Source: Orthonyx spaldingii
Lineage: Eukaryota > Chordata > Aves > Passeriformes > Orthonychidae
DNA length: 64,000 nucleotides
Assembly: GCA_013397795.1 (NCBI GenBank)
Contig: VZTJ01000075.1
Coordinates: 375,417-439,416 of the forward strand
Direction of reading: 5' to 3'
Positions 8,036 to 20,000 of the stretch are shown one piece after another. Position 1 is the stretch's first letter. Each line of letters opens with the position of its first letter. The notes below the pieces were generated by a model. The model did no database searches and was not told the origin of the DNA. It worked only from the letters and a program-made list of their open reading frames with translations. The position numbers were made by a program, and so were the translations under genes.

Positions 8036-11000
8036 GTGAGACCCCGCCCGGCGGATGCGCCCACCCGGCCACGCGTGAGCCCCTCCTCGCCCCGCTGTCC
8101 CCAGCCCCGCTCCCCGCGCTGTCACCGCCGCTGGAGCTGGACATCCCCTGCCGGAGCGCCCGGGGCTCCGCAGGGATCTTCCCCCGGCGGAATGGAGCAG
8201 CTTCCCGTTCTCTTTCCGCCCGGCTCGGCTGCCACCGGGGCCGGGCTCCTTCTGACAGCGCCCGGCGCGGTGCTCGCCCGAGTCCTGCCCGCGGCGTCCC
8301 CCCGGCGTTCCCCGTTGCTCCGCGTCCGCAGGGACGGCCCAGCGCTTGTCTGTCCGCGGTGGGATTTCAGTAGAGGAGCTGAGGCACTGAACAAAAGGGG
8401 GGGCTCTGCATTCCTACCCCGGAGTCAGGTCCCACTGCCGGGCAGCTCTGGGTTGTGCAGAGCTCTGTTCACAGGCTGCAGTCACAGAATCCCAGAATGG
8501 ATTCGGATGGAAGGGGCATTGAAGACCATCCAGCTTCAATTCCCTGCCATGGCAGGGACACCTTCCACTATGCCAGGGTGCTCCCAGCCTCGTTCAACCT
8601 GGCCTTGGACACTTCCAGGGATGGGGCAGCCACAGCTTCTCTGGGCGACCTGTGCCAGGGCCTCCCCACCCTCATAGAGAAGAATTTCTTCCTAACATCC
8701 GATGTAAATCTCTCCTCGTTTAGTTTAAGACCGCTCCCTCTTGTCCTATCACTGTCTGCGCCTGTAAAAAGTCACTCTCCCCTTCAGGCACTGGAAGGGG
8801 CTCTGAGGTCTCCCTGGAGCCTTCCCTCTTCCAGGTGAGCACCCCCGTCTCTCGCAGCCTGGCTCGGTTCAGGGATGCCGGAGAGGAGATGACGATGCGC
8901 AGCCGGAGCCGGCTTTACGCGAGAGCTGCGTGTGCTGATCTCTGGGGAGCAGATCCCGCTCTCCCGCTGCCGGCCGCACCTGCTTCGTGCACAGAGCGTG
9001 AGGTTGGGCTTGTTGTGCCAACAGATTCTCCCTGACGCGTGGGGAAGAGCTGTGCAAGCGTGTGAAGAAGGTTTGCATGTGGTAAAACATCCTTGCGGGG
9101 GATTTGCGGCGGCTCTGCCTCCTTCCCCCTGCCAGCCGCGGTCCTGGCAGCGCAGAGGGTGTCCCAGCCCCGGGACGGAGCGGGGACCGTGCCCTCCCTG
9201 CGCCACCGGGGCGACACGGGCGTTCCGGGGAGGAGGAGGGCGGGATGCGCCCGGCGTGTCCCGCATCGGTGTCAGGGAACAGCAGAGCTGGTGACACACG
9301 GCTCGAAACGCCCTGATCCGGCGCTGGTAAAGCAGTCACCTAAATAATAACCGGCTAATCCCAAGCATGGGGCCTCCAGCCCAGGAAATTGGCATTAACC
9401 TGCCGGGAGCCGAGCACACGTGCGGAGAGGCTCCCGCTGCTGCCCCATGGCCGCGGTGTTTGTCCCTCACCTGGCGCCTGGCTTCAGAACACGCCCGCCG
9501 CCGCGATCCAATTAGTGCTGGCCCTAAGCAGGAAAGCCTCTACAAATTCTGGGAATTCGAAAGGCACCTGCTCTTGTACAAGTGTGCCAGCAGAATTAAT
9601 CTAACAGCCTAATCACTGGCTTGCCCCTCCTTGGGGGGCTGGGGTGCCTTATTTCATAGTGGGGATCTTGCAATAGCTTGCTGGCTGTATTTTTATTTTT
9701 ACTGCAGCGCTGTTTAAAGTGAATGAATTAGTTCAGATTTGAGATCTTTTAGCTGAGTTTTAGGTTTGGGAGCTGGGGTTACAAAGCATCCAGGCTGCTT
9801 GGTTGTCTTTTGATGCGTGAAGGTGGGGTCTGGCTCGGATGGTGTAGTCAGGATGAAAATAAACCCAACATTTGGGCTCCAAAACCCAAAATTTAATGTG
9901 AACTGAAAGCCCCCTGGAGCAGAAATCTGTTGATGAAGCATTGGTGCTCATCATTTCCTGGATAAAATCCAGAGTGTGAAATGCTCCCTGTCCCTTCTGG
10001 TCCCACGGAGATTCCTTAACCTGCAAAGCCACTGCTGTTCACGTGCTCCTTTCTTCCCTCCCATTTCTTCCTTTTCAATGTTGTTTGGAAGAGTTGCTGG
10101 CAGAGCTCTCTGTGCTGGTATGGATTTACTGACTCCTGGGCACTGCCACATGCCTTACAGGGTGCTCCACGCTGTGATTTGGAAATGGGAATGTGCTGGG
10201 AAGTGCCCTGCGAGCTGTGAGGGAGGGAGTGGCTCAGAAAAGCTCAGGTGTGGCAGTGTTATTGCTAAATCCTGGTGTTTTAAGTAATTCAAATGTGAAG
10301 AGTGTTGGTAAATGCCTGAGTGGGAAGAAGCCTGTGGAAGGCAGGGTGGGAGTGAGCTCCTGCTGGTGGCGCAGGGGGCTCCTGAGTGCTCCCTCCCCAT
10401 CTGCTCCAGAACTGAAAAACGCTTGTGCCCTCCACACCCTCCAAGTTACCTTCGTTTGCTTGTCTTTAATGACAGATTATAAGAGATTATCTTTCCCCTT
10501 ATTACCTGTTCCTCAGGTTTTTGGTTTGTTAAAAGCCTAATTAGCCTTCCTGCTGGAATGCTGATGGGAATTAGTTTTTTTTCTATTTCATCTATGTGCT
10601 GGAGCTCCTCTTAGCATCTTGTTATGGCTTGATGCCATGGCACCCACAGTGTTATCTGAAGTTTCTCTGGATGGGTTCCTTGGGAAAGGAATGGGGTTTG
10701 GGTAGCAAACAAAATAAACAGTGGGTTGTTCTAACAAGAAATGAGCAGGGATTGCCACAGGGTGGTAAGGCCAAAAATAGTTCTCCACTTGTATTGTTCT
10801 GCTCAAGTGTCTGGACGTCTTGATTAGAGACTTTATGGAAATCCCCTGCTAAAAGTTCTCCTGGCAGAAGTATCCCTGCTAAAAAATTGCACATCCCCAT
10901 AGCAAGGTAAAGCCATAAAACACAGATCTGCCCCAGCACAGAGAAAAGCTCCCCACCTCCACGGGGACAGCCTTCCCAGAAGATGATGCTCAGCTTTGCT

Positions 11001-14000
11001 AAGCAAATAAAGCCTGGAGTTCATTAGAAGGCTGAGGACATTTCCATTCCCAAAAAAGAAGATGGGGCTGGATGTCCTTTCCATGCTTGGTCTGTTGTTG
11101 CACAGCTCAGCACACGACTGCAGCTCTGAGGGAGGAGCTGCTGGGTGGGGGCACCTGTAGGCATTGCTTGATTTGGTTTGACCCATGTCTTGCCTGCTCA
11201 GGGTGTTTGCTGAGGTAAAAACCTCTGTCTCCCCATTCCCCCTGCTCCTCTGGCAGCAGTAGTGGGCTGGGCGAGGGAAGGGCACAGGGTAGCAGGGGCC
11301 AGCCCGGTGCTAACGCTGCCTGTGCCTGTCTGTGTGCAGTAACAACAACCCCTACGCGTCCTTCGGAGCCACGCTGGCGCGGGATGAGGAGCAGAACCTG
11401 TGGAGCACCCCCCACGACGTGACCCACACCGAGGCCGACGACGACCGCGTGCTCTACAACATGATCGTGGTCAGGAACCAGCTGGACAAAGACTCGGAGG
11501 TGAGGCCCCACCACGGCCCAGGGCTCCCGGCCTTCTCACACCACGGGCTTTGGCAGTGCCTGGTTAAGCACCCAGCAGTCACAGAATCATGGAATGGTTG
11601 GGGATGGAAGGGGTCTTAAAGATCAGGGACACCTTCCACTGAACCAGGTTGCTTCAAGTCCCGTCTTCCAGGGATGGGGCAGCCACATCTTCTCTGGGCA
11701 GCCTGTGCCAGGGCCTCACCACCCTCACATGGAAGATTTTTTTCCTAATATCCAATGTAAACCTGCTCTCTGTCAGTTGGAAGCCATTCCCCCTTGTCCT
11801 GTCACCCCAGGCCCTTGTAAACAGTCTTGCCTCATCTTTCCTATAGGGTTCCCTTCAGGCACTGGAAGGCTGCAATGAGGTCACTCTGGAGCCTTCTCTT
11901 CCCCAGGTTGAACATTCCCAGTTCTCTCAGCCCTTTCCCATAGCAGAGCTGCTCCATCCCTCTCATCACCTTGGTGGGCTCCTCTGGACAGCAGGTCAAT
12001 GCCCTTCCTTCAATTAAGCTGCTGTGAAGACCCCAGAGTTCCCCAGTGTGGCTCGTGTAGGCACCAGGCCCTCCCACCTGTTCCACCACCCTCCAGATTC
12101 TATCTTACATCTGGTGTGGATGCCTCTGTGGCCATCTCATCCCTGGGAAGCTCGGGGCTGTCTCAAGCACTGATCCAGGAAGAGCTGCCCTGAGGTGTGA
12201 TGTGTTTCTCATCTCCATGGTACCCTTGGGTTCCCCTCTCTCTATTTAGAGAATCTCTGTGTTCTCCTTGGCTTGGATACTTTCAGTGCCCTCCCATTGA
12301 GCATAAATTGCCTCCAGAATCTTTTCTCCCCTCACTCCCTATCCCCTTCAGAAATCTCTATTTCTGTACATCTTTGGTCAGCCCAAAACAAGGGTTGTGT
12401 ACCTTCCATGGAGGAGTGAGGGAACACAGCAGCTGACACTTAAAACCCAAGGAAATCAGGAGGTCAGTAATGGGCTGCCTACATCCAGAGATGTGGGAGA
12501 AGACACAAGATAGGCTTGAGATGGACACCAGGGACAAATGGACTTCTCAGGGAAGGCAACTGAGAGAAGGGTTAGAAGAGACAGAAAGGAAAAGAAAGTG
12601 ACAGGGAATGGGACAAACATGAGGAAGATGTTTTACAGTGGATAGGAAGCATTTGTTTGACACATATCAGGAAGCAGGGAGGTTCCAAGGAGGTTTCCCA
12701 GGCATTCATGGCAGCTGGAACATGTGTGGAAATGATGCCCTGCAACCACCCCAACCCACAAACGTGTTCTGGAAGCACTGGGGCCCCACCCCAATTTCCT
12801 GGCTTCCCAGGCTGCTGTTTTGGTTCCATATTCCCCTGGTTTGTTCTTTCCATGGCCAGGCTGACGTTTGCCCGGCCCTGGCAGCGCCCAGAGCTCTGCT
12901 GCCACTCTGGGGACGTGTCAAGTTAAATCCTTCTCCAGTGGGATGCACAGCAATTATCGGGAAGCAGGGAACTGGCACAGCTCTTAGTGGGAAGGGAAAA
13001 ATCATGGGTCTTACATAAAGGCTGTTTTGCAGCCCTGATTTCCTTTGCTAAGGCACTTCAGCGCAAAGGAGATTGCAGTGGCCTGATTACAGCAGGCTGT
13101 AGCAAACAGTGACACATTTTTCCTCTCTCTGATTGCTTTCATGACTCCAGAACGTTTGCAGGAAAGCCTGGAGGCTTCATGTTTGACTTCAACATGATCC
13201 TACTTCACCCCAGAGTCTGCAGGAATGTAACTGTTTCTCCTGTGATGGTCTCTCTAAACCAAAAGCCAGCTCAGCTTTACAAGGAGCCTTAAACTCCAGA
13301 GAAATCAAAATTACAAGTTGTAATAAGCTAAAAGAGGTCACAGAATCCTTGTATACAGTTGGCCAGAATCCCCATTTAATGGGGTTTTTTTGGTGAGTTT
13401 GATTTAATCATGGTGTTTACAACAGATGGTTTTGTAACAACATTTTCATGGTGGCATGTGACCTTTACAGCTCTAACTGGAGATCTCTTCCCGCCCCACT
13501 GCTGCTCTCTCTACCTTGCAGTTGCTTGTGTGAGAGAAGCCAGGGAGCTTCATCCGTCCCCAGGTGGCTGAAGGAAACAAAGATAGCTCCATTTAGGGGG
13601 CTGCCCTGGTGCCCAGGAGTGTTGTGTGTCAGTTTTGTTCAGGGGACAGGGGAGAGCACCAGTTATGGCTGAGCAGGACAGTGCTCCTGCCCCTGCCTGT
13701 CCTAAGCCCAGTGTGCCTGCCTGTCCTAAATCCTGCCCTTTCTCCTGACTTCAGTGTAGCTGTAGGGTTTTTGGTGGGTCTCAGCAGTCCCCGTGCCTGC
13801 CAGTGGAAAAGGAAAGCCCAAAACTCACGTGGCTTCCTCTGCACAGCGAAGGTAGGATCACAACTCTGCAATTATTAAAAAGTCTGAGGAGCACAACACC
13901 AGGACAACAGCGAGGAAAGTTTTGAGGAAAGCCAACGCACTTCACGCTTGCTTTGCATGTGGCCCCGTGCCCTTTGCAGCCCAGCATTGGCAGCTGCTCT

Positions 14001-17000
14001 GCTGTCCCCTCTTACAGCTGGGAAACTGAGGCACCACACCAAAGCCCAGCAGGCTGCTGCAGTTTCCAGCTGCAGCTCTTGCTGAGTGGCAGGACAGGGA
14101 GGGGCTTGGATGGCAAAGCCAACATTCCTGCGCTCAGCCCTGGGTGCCAAAACCTCTCCTTACTCCAGCAAGCATTTGAAAACTAGGCCAGACTGCAGTG
14201 CCCTCCCCTCTTAACGAGACTTCAGCTCGGAGAGAGAGAAAAAAAGTCTAATTGCAGAACAACACTGGGCTGCAAAAGCCATAATCTGCTTTGGGGGCTG
14301 CTCTGCTCCCGAAATCCCCAGGGCAAGCCTGTGGATGCTGCAGGACAGGGGATGGAGGAACAGTTTCCTTGTGCAGTGCACAGGTGTTATGAAACCATAG
14401 GTCCTTTTCTTCCTGTGGTTAAAACTGACTGAAAGGAGAACTTGCTGTATTTCTGCCCCTTCATTTGACAAAGAAGTTGTGGCGTGCAGTGCACTCACTG
14501 TGTGCTTTGCCATTCCCCACCTGCATCTCAGGGATGTCCCAGCACAGGCCTTTGGAAGGATCCCGAAGAGCAGGTCACTCTCCATCGTGTGTTCTTTATC
14601 TGTGTGGCACCATCTTGGCAGTGTTGGTGCCCTCCCTCGGGGTCAGTTCCTTGCCCCCACCGTGGGGCTGGACCCACAATCAATCCATGTGGAGCTGTGT
14701 CTTCCCTCTGTCCCTGCTGGCAGCCCTGCTCTGGGAAATTTGGCAGCTCCAGCCCAAACTCGGGCTGAAGTCCTTAGCTTAGGGAAAACCAGGAAAGCCA
14801 TTGCTGAAGGGCTGGCTTGAGGGGCTGGTCAAGCAGATGCAGCCTTTGAACATCAGAGCTGTCACAAAAGCTTTTGAAGGCCAGGGTCAAGTTTCAAATA
14901 TGGGAAAAATGGGGTTTTTTTTCCTATTCCTGCTCTGCAGCATCACTGAGCCTGTTGTAGGGTAAAGTAAATCTCAGATCTGGAGGTGAAATGAGCAGCG
15001 AGGGCTGCACTGGGGTGGTTGCCAGGCTAATGAGAGTGATGTGGCATTGTCCCCTCCATGAGGCCCAGCCTGGGGTGGCCCTGGTTTCTCCACAGCCTCT
15101 GGTGGGGTGTGTGGAGCTCCCCAGCCGTGGGCAGGGAGCTGGGCACCAGTACTGGTTCAGAGAAGGAGCCAGGGCTGGGGCAGCTGTGCCACTGCCCTGG
15201 GAACAGAAATGAAAGCTGGCATTTTGCATGATGACTGAGGAAAGCCCCTGTTCTCATGGCCTGCTGTAAATGCAGTGTTTCTCTCTTCTCTTGGCTTGTT
15301 CCCTGGGGAAAGGTGGGATCATAAACCCCACTAGCCAGGACAATTCCTCAGCCTGTGTCCCTGCTAGAGGCCTGACTACCAGAGGGATGCTGGCGTGATC
15401 CTCCTGAAAAGCCCATTAATGAGCTGGCAAGGCCTATTTTTCTTCCTCCTCCTGCTCTCCTACAGGATTATTCTTTTTTAAACAGGTTACAGAGAAGGTC
15501 AGTATTGTGACCAGCTGTTGCTGGGGCATAGAGAGGTGATGGGATTTATCCAGGGCCGGGGATGCTGACTGGGGAGCCCAGACCTGACACTCTTAATGTC
15601 TGCATGCCTCTCTTAAAATGAATCCAGTTTAAGCTTATTCTAAGATGAGATGTCGGTCTACAGTTTGTATTTGCTCAACTACTTTGAGTGGAGCCAGAGC
15701 AGGAACATCCCTGGTACCTGCCTTGACTGATATTTTGTAGTCTTTCCCTGATAACTCTGTTTTGACCTCATTTCTAAAATAACTCTTCAACACAACAGTG
15801 AGCTCAATTGCTTTTAAGAGAATAAAGGCAATTGATTTGGTAGAGGATCGTTCTGGCAACATGAAGAAAGCTCCCTAGTAATTAAGAAATTTTCATATGA
15901 TCAGGGATGAGAAGTTGGACAGTGTTGCCTGTTCTCTTGGCACATTTTTTTCCAGAGCTCTGAGTTATGTACCAGCCTGGCTTATTCCATGTCATTTGGC
16001 ATTTGCAGTTTTAGTGCTTCACACTAGAGAGTCTGGGGAAGTTTTCCAGGTAAATATTTGAAGGGCCGAGCATGTAAAGAAGGGAGGCAGTGGGGTTTCC
16101 CTGCTGCTCCTGGGATGTTCTTGACTCACACACTCAGGGCTTTCTCAAGCCCCCACTGGTATCTGTTGTGCCCTGCTCTGTAGATTTAAAGGGCAAAACT
16201 GGCTGCAAAAAAACAGGGCTGGGAAGTGCAACCTGCCTTGGTTTCCTGTGGTTAACTCAGATTTTGGCAAGCGAGTCTGTTTCTTAGAGGACTGCTTTTG
16301 GGAGCGTGACTGGCGTGTCGCAGAAACACCGCGGGTCTGGCGTTCGCGTCTCCCGCGGTGCTTTCCCAGCCCCGTGTGCGAGAAGCCTCCTCCCTGCCCC
16401 AGGAGCTCCATCTGACTTCCCGAGAAGGCCGAGGGAGAGGGGTTTGGCGTGGAGGCGCCTGCCCTGCGGGCTGAGCAGCCTCGTGATGCCGCTGGCCCCT
16501 CCAAACCTCCCTGGTGACTCACGGGATGGACACCCTCCCCAACGCCTCTGATGTTGCCCTTGCCTGTGCACGGGCAGGGCAAGCTTTGCTCTTCCTCTGC
16601 CGTGTAGCTCAAGGGAGATGCTTTTTAGAATAATTTTGGGTGTGGAAATATTCCCTCATTAAAGGCACGCAGAGGACAGCCCACAGCAGTCCGGATGTCT
16701 CTGCTGCAAGGAATTGCCTGGGAAAACACAGTGGTTTCTGAGACTGATGGAGAGCAGGGCGCGAGTCCCTTTGAGAGCTCAGCCCAGCCTCATCCTGATC
16801 ATCTGCTTCCCTAGTTCCTTTTCCATGGCTGGGAGCATCCTCCTCCCAGCTTTCTACAGAAATGTAAACACAATCAGCTCCGTGCTCAGGCAAAAGAAAT
16901 CCCACTGGAACGAGAGGTCCCCCCCAGGCACCACCATTAAGCATCGTTTTCTGTACGAAAACCATTCCTGTGCACATTCCCCAAATTCTCCATCGACAGG

Positions 17001-20000
17001 ACACTGTCAGAGCTCCCCTGGGACTGAACATTTGCTGTATTCACTTCCATAACACAACTCAGACGCTATGATGTACAAGAAAGCCATAACCTAGATTCCC
17101 TTAAAACAAAAATAGACAAGGGAAAACACACTGCTGTTAATCCAGAGAAAATCAGGAGCAGCTTCCCTGCATGCTAAGCACTCTCGCCGTGCTTAGCGAG
17201 GAGTCTGGCTCATACCACGGGGTAAATCCCCACAGCCCTGGGGGCTGTTGCTCAGTGCCAGGAGGCCACATTTTGTGGAGAGGAGCATCATTCCCGGGGC
17301 CCCAGCTCCCTGTTCCACAGTGTGAAGCACGCCTGGGATCACAGTGGCTGTCTGGACCGATTCTCTGCACTAAAGCCCGTGTTGATCTCCGTGGGAGGGC
17401 AGAGACACAGCTATGCCCCCACCAGCATGCCCAGGCTGGCTCCCTCTCCTTTCTGCCTGTGCCAGGGGGTCACCAGAGGGCTGAGGCGTTTCCAAGGAAC
17501 CCCTGCCAGCACGGACCAAGGCATCATGCAGTTTTTCAGCCTCTTTCTAAAAACTCTCAAGTTTTCAATAAACTTCCCACAAAGCTTTAACACAATAAGC
17601 CCCCTCTGTTCCACCCAGAGGAGCTCAGTTCCCAGCCCCGAGCCGGTGTCATGGCAGAGGAGAGTCTTGCCCCTGCCTCATTTCTCTGGTGAAGGGCGGT
17701 CCTGTTGCTTTGTGCTGGCAGCCAGGTGCCCTCCTGTGCAAATAGCAACGCTGTTCTCAAGTGCCACTTCAGGAGAGGGGGAAATGTGCCTCTGGAGGGG
17801 GATTTTGTTTTCTGTGGCAGAACTGGTTCCCCTGCTCTCCTGACCTGAAGTCACCACTGTCTTAACCCCGCCGGCTGCTTTTTCCTAAGTGTAATCTCCC
17901 AGGGCTTCCTGCAGCTAGTGCTGATAAGCAGGAAAACAGGCTTGGCTTTAAATCTCTGCAGTTGTGGCATGTCAGCCACATTCAGGAAAAAACCACAAAG
18001 GAATCTTCAAATCTTTATGGAATCAAGTCAGCTCTTTGACCAAGTACCAGAAAACAGTGGGATTTCTAACACACGGCCGACCTCTGTGGGTGTTGTTTGT
18101 CTGCTCTGAACTCAGCGTGGCCTGTAGGAAAATCTCAGGGTGATGGCACAGATTAACACCTGTTTATTCTTTAGGAGCCCATCTAGGTAATCTCTTGCTG
18201 AGAAATGAGATTAATTAAGGTTGTTACTCGAAGGAAGTTATCAGGTGATGTTGTGACCCTGCTGCTGGGCTGCTTCTAAAAATGCACCCTTAGCAGTGTG
18301 TGCATTGATGAAACTCAGCTAGGAGAAGCTGGGAAAAGTGCTCGTGGTTTTATTGCAGAATACCTGCATTTCCACAGGAATGCATGCTTATGGAATCATG
18401 GAGTCATTCGGGTTGGAAAAGTTATCTAAGATCCTTGAGTCCAGCCATTAACCCAGCACTGCCAAGCCCACCATGAAACTTGTGCAGTTGTGTTTAAATG
18501 TACTGGTGTGACTTTAATAAATAACCCCAAACCCTTCCCTCTTGCCCAGTGTCCCATTATCCAGCTCTAAAGCTGGAGGCCCAGTGCAAGGATTGCAGCT
18601 GTGCAGTGAAGTGAGGCATTACCTGCAGCCCCTGGCAGCCACTAAGGGTTACTATGTCAGATGACTCCGGTTCAGCCCTCGTCCACCCATGTGCACCTCT
18701 GTCCTTTTAAAAAAGGGTACTCTGATCTTTAAAAAAAGTCCAGTTTTCTAGTACTTTTCAACACCTGCCCACACCAGTTCAGTGCCAAACACAGGGCTCC
18801 GTGTCTGACTGAGGAGCAGTTGTCAGCAACACCTGAGCTAAACCCTGTAATTTCAGGGAAACTGGAAGCTGTTTTGAACAGAGGAGACACAGAGATGCTG
18901 AACCAAGTGTCATGCTAAATATTCTGTGTTGGTCAGTGTAATTGCTTCCAGGGGCAACAGCAGCCTGGTCATCGACCTTCATACCCACCACCTCATAGCT
19001 CAGTGCCTGCACCAACTGTGCACCTCTGGCTCCCTTCCTCAAAGCTGACATTCCTTGAAAATTCCAGTGACTGAGTGTCTCTCATCCCTCTGCTTTGCAG
19101 GAGTGGCAGAAGCTCAACTATGATATTTATACCTTACGGCAGACCCGCAAGGAAGTGAGGAGCAGGTGGAAACACATCTTGGAGGATTTAGGTAAGCTGG
19201 AGGCCAAAAGGATGTAATTCCAGTGGTGCTGAGTGAGAGATCCCAGTATGGATGAGGATGGGAACAGCTCCACAAAATCAAGCTGGAGAGGAGGGAGGTA
19301 AAAGGAGGTTGCTGAGCGATGCCCTCAGGTGTCCCACATGGCATCTGAGGCTCCCCAGGGCTCAGGCACAGCTGGGAGGGGACAGGGACACCGTGTGTGC
19401 AGGCACGTCAAAATCCCATGAGCCACGATCACCTTCCAAGCCCATAATAACATGCACAGTCATCCATTTCAAGCTTCCTTGTGGAAACCTTGCAGTGGGA
19501 GTTCACCCTGGGTTTTTCTAAACAAGATAAGCAGGAAGGAATGAATATTCCTTTCAGATGGGAACACAGATATATCTATTTCGCTTCCCTAGCCCATGGC
19601 AGCTGATCAGAGCTAAGCCACTCACCTTGTTTGCTCCCAAGTGGGTTTGAAATATTCTTTCAGCGAGTGGAATTGCTCCACAGAAACCCTCCTACTGCTG
19701 TTTCCAAGCGGTGGTGGTGGGTGTGACAGGGTTTTCCCAATTGCCTGGCACACAGCATGTGACACTTGGGATGTGCCAGCACATCAGCTGGGTGACTTCC
19801 ATCATGCTGTGGAGGTGGTTGGTGGCTGGTGAGAGGAGGATGAGCGAGTCTATTCCAGGATACCCTCACTGGGAGCCAGAGATGGGTATCTCAGCCACTC
19901 CTGCCCTACCTGCTATTCTGGCATCTGGGTGGGAGGAACATCATAAATCCATAACGAGGTGTCAGCCCTCATCTCCACCCAGGTGCTCGCACAGCCTGTG

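Larger units (their letters stand above)
7791..8350. promoter_or_regulatory. CpG island and probable promoter of MREG
   Basis: This is a very GC-rich block spanning the MREG first exon. It has clustered Sp1-type GC boxes (GGGCGGGGCC at 7807-7816 and a run of GGGGCGG at 7838-7853) 90-140 bp upstream of the start codon. No TATA box is seen. The block contains the 35-N gap, so the exact transcription start cannot be placed. Confidence 0.7.
8036..11339 (+). other. MREG: MREG intron 1
   Basis: This intron is about 3.3 kb. It holds a CR1 fragment (8475-8836), a CpG-rich stretch at about 8870-9500 with a CACGTG E-box at 9417-9422, and ordinary sequence after that. No further exon is supported. Confidence 0.85.
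11500..19100 (+). other. MREG: MREG intron 2, about 7.6 kb
   Basis: This is the largest intron. It contains CR1 fragments at 11578-12072 and 18389-18520 and a CpG-rich patch with a perfect hairpin at about 16270-16495. No alternative coding exon with matching phase and protein similarity was recognised. Confidence 0.85.

Noticed and set aside
7174..8373. Long open frames on both strands over the MREG promoter, including a 399-codon plus-strand frame and a 203-codon minus-strand frame
   Set aside because: They arise from stop-free minisatellite units and GC-rich DNA, and the plus-strand frame runs through the N gap. There is no domain, and the MREG exon 1 frame is different.
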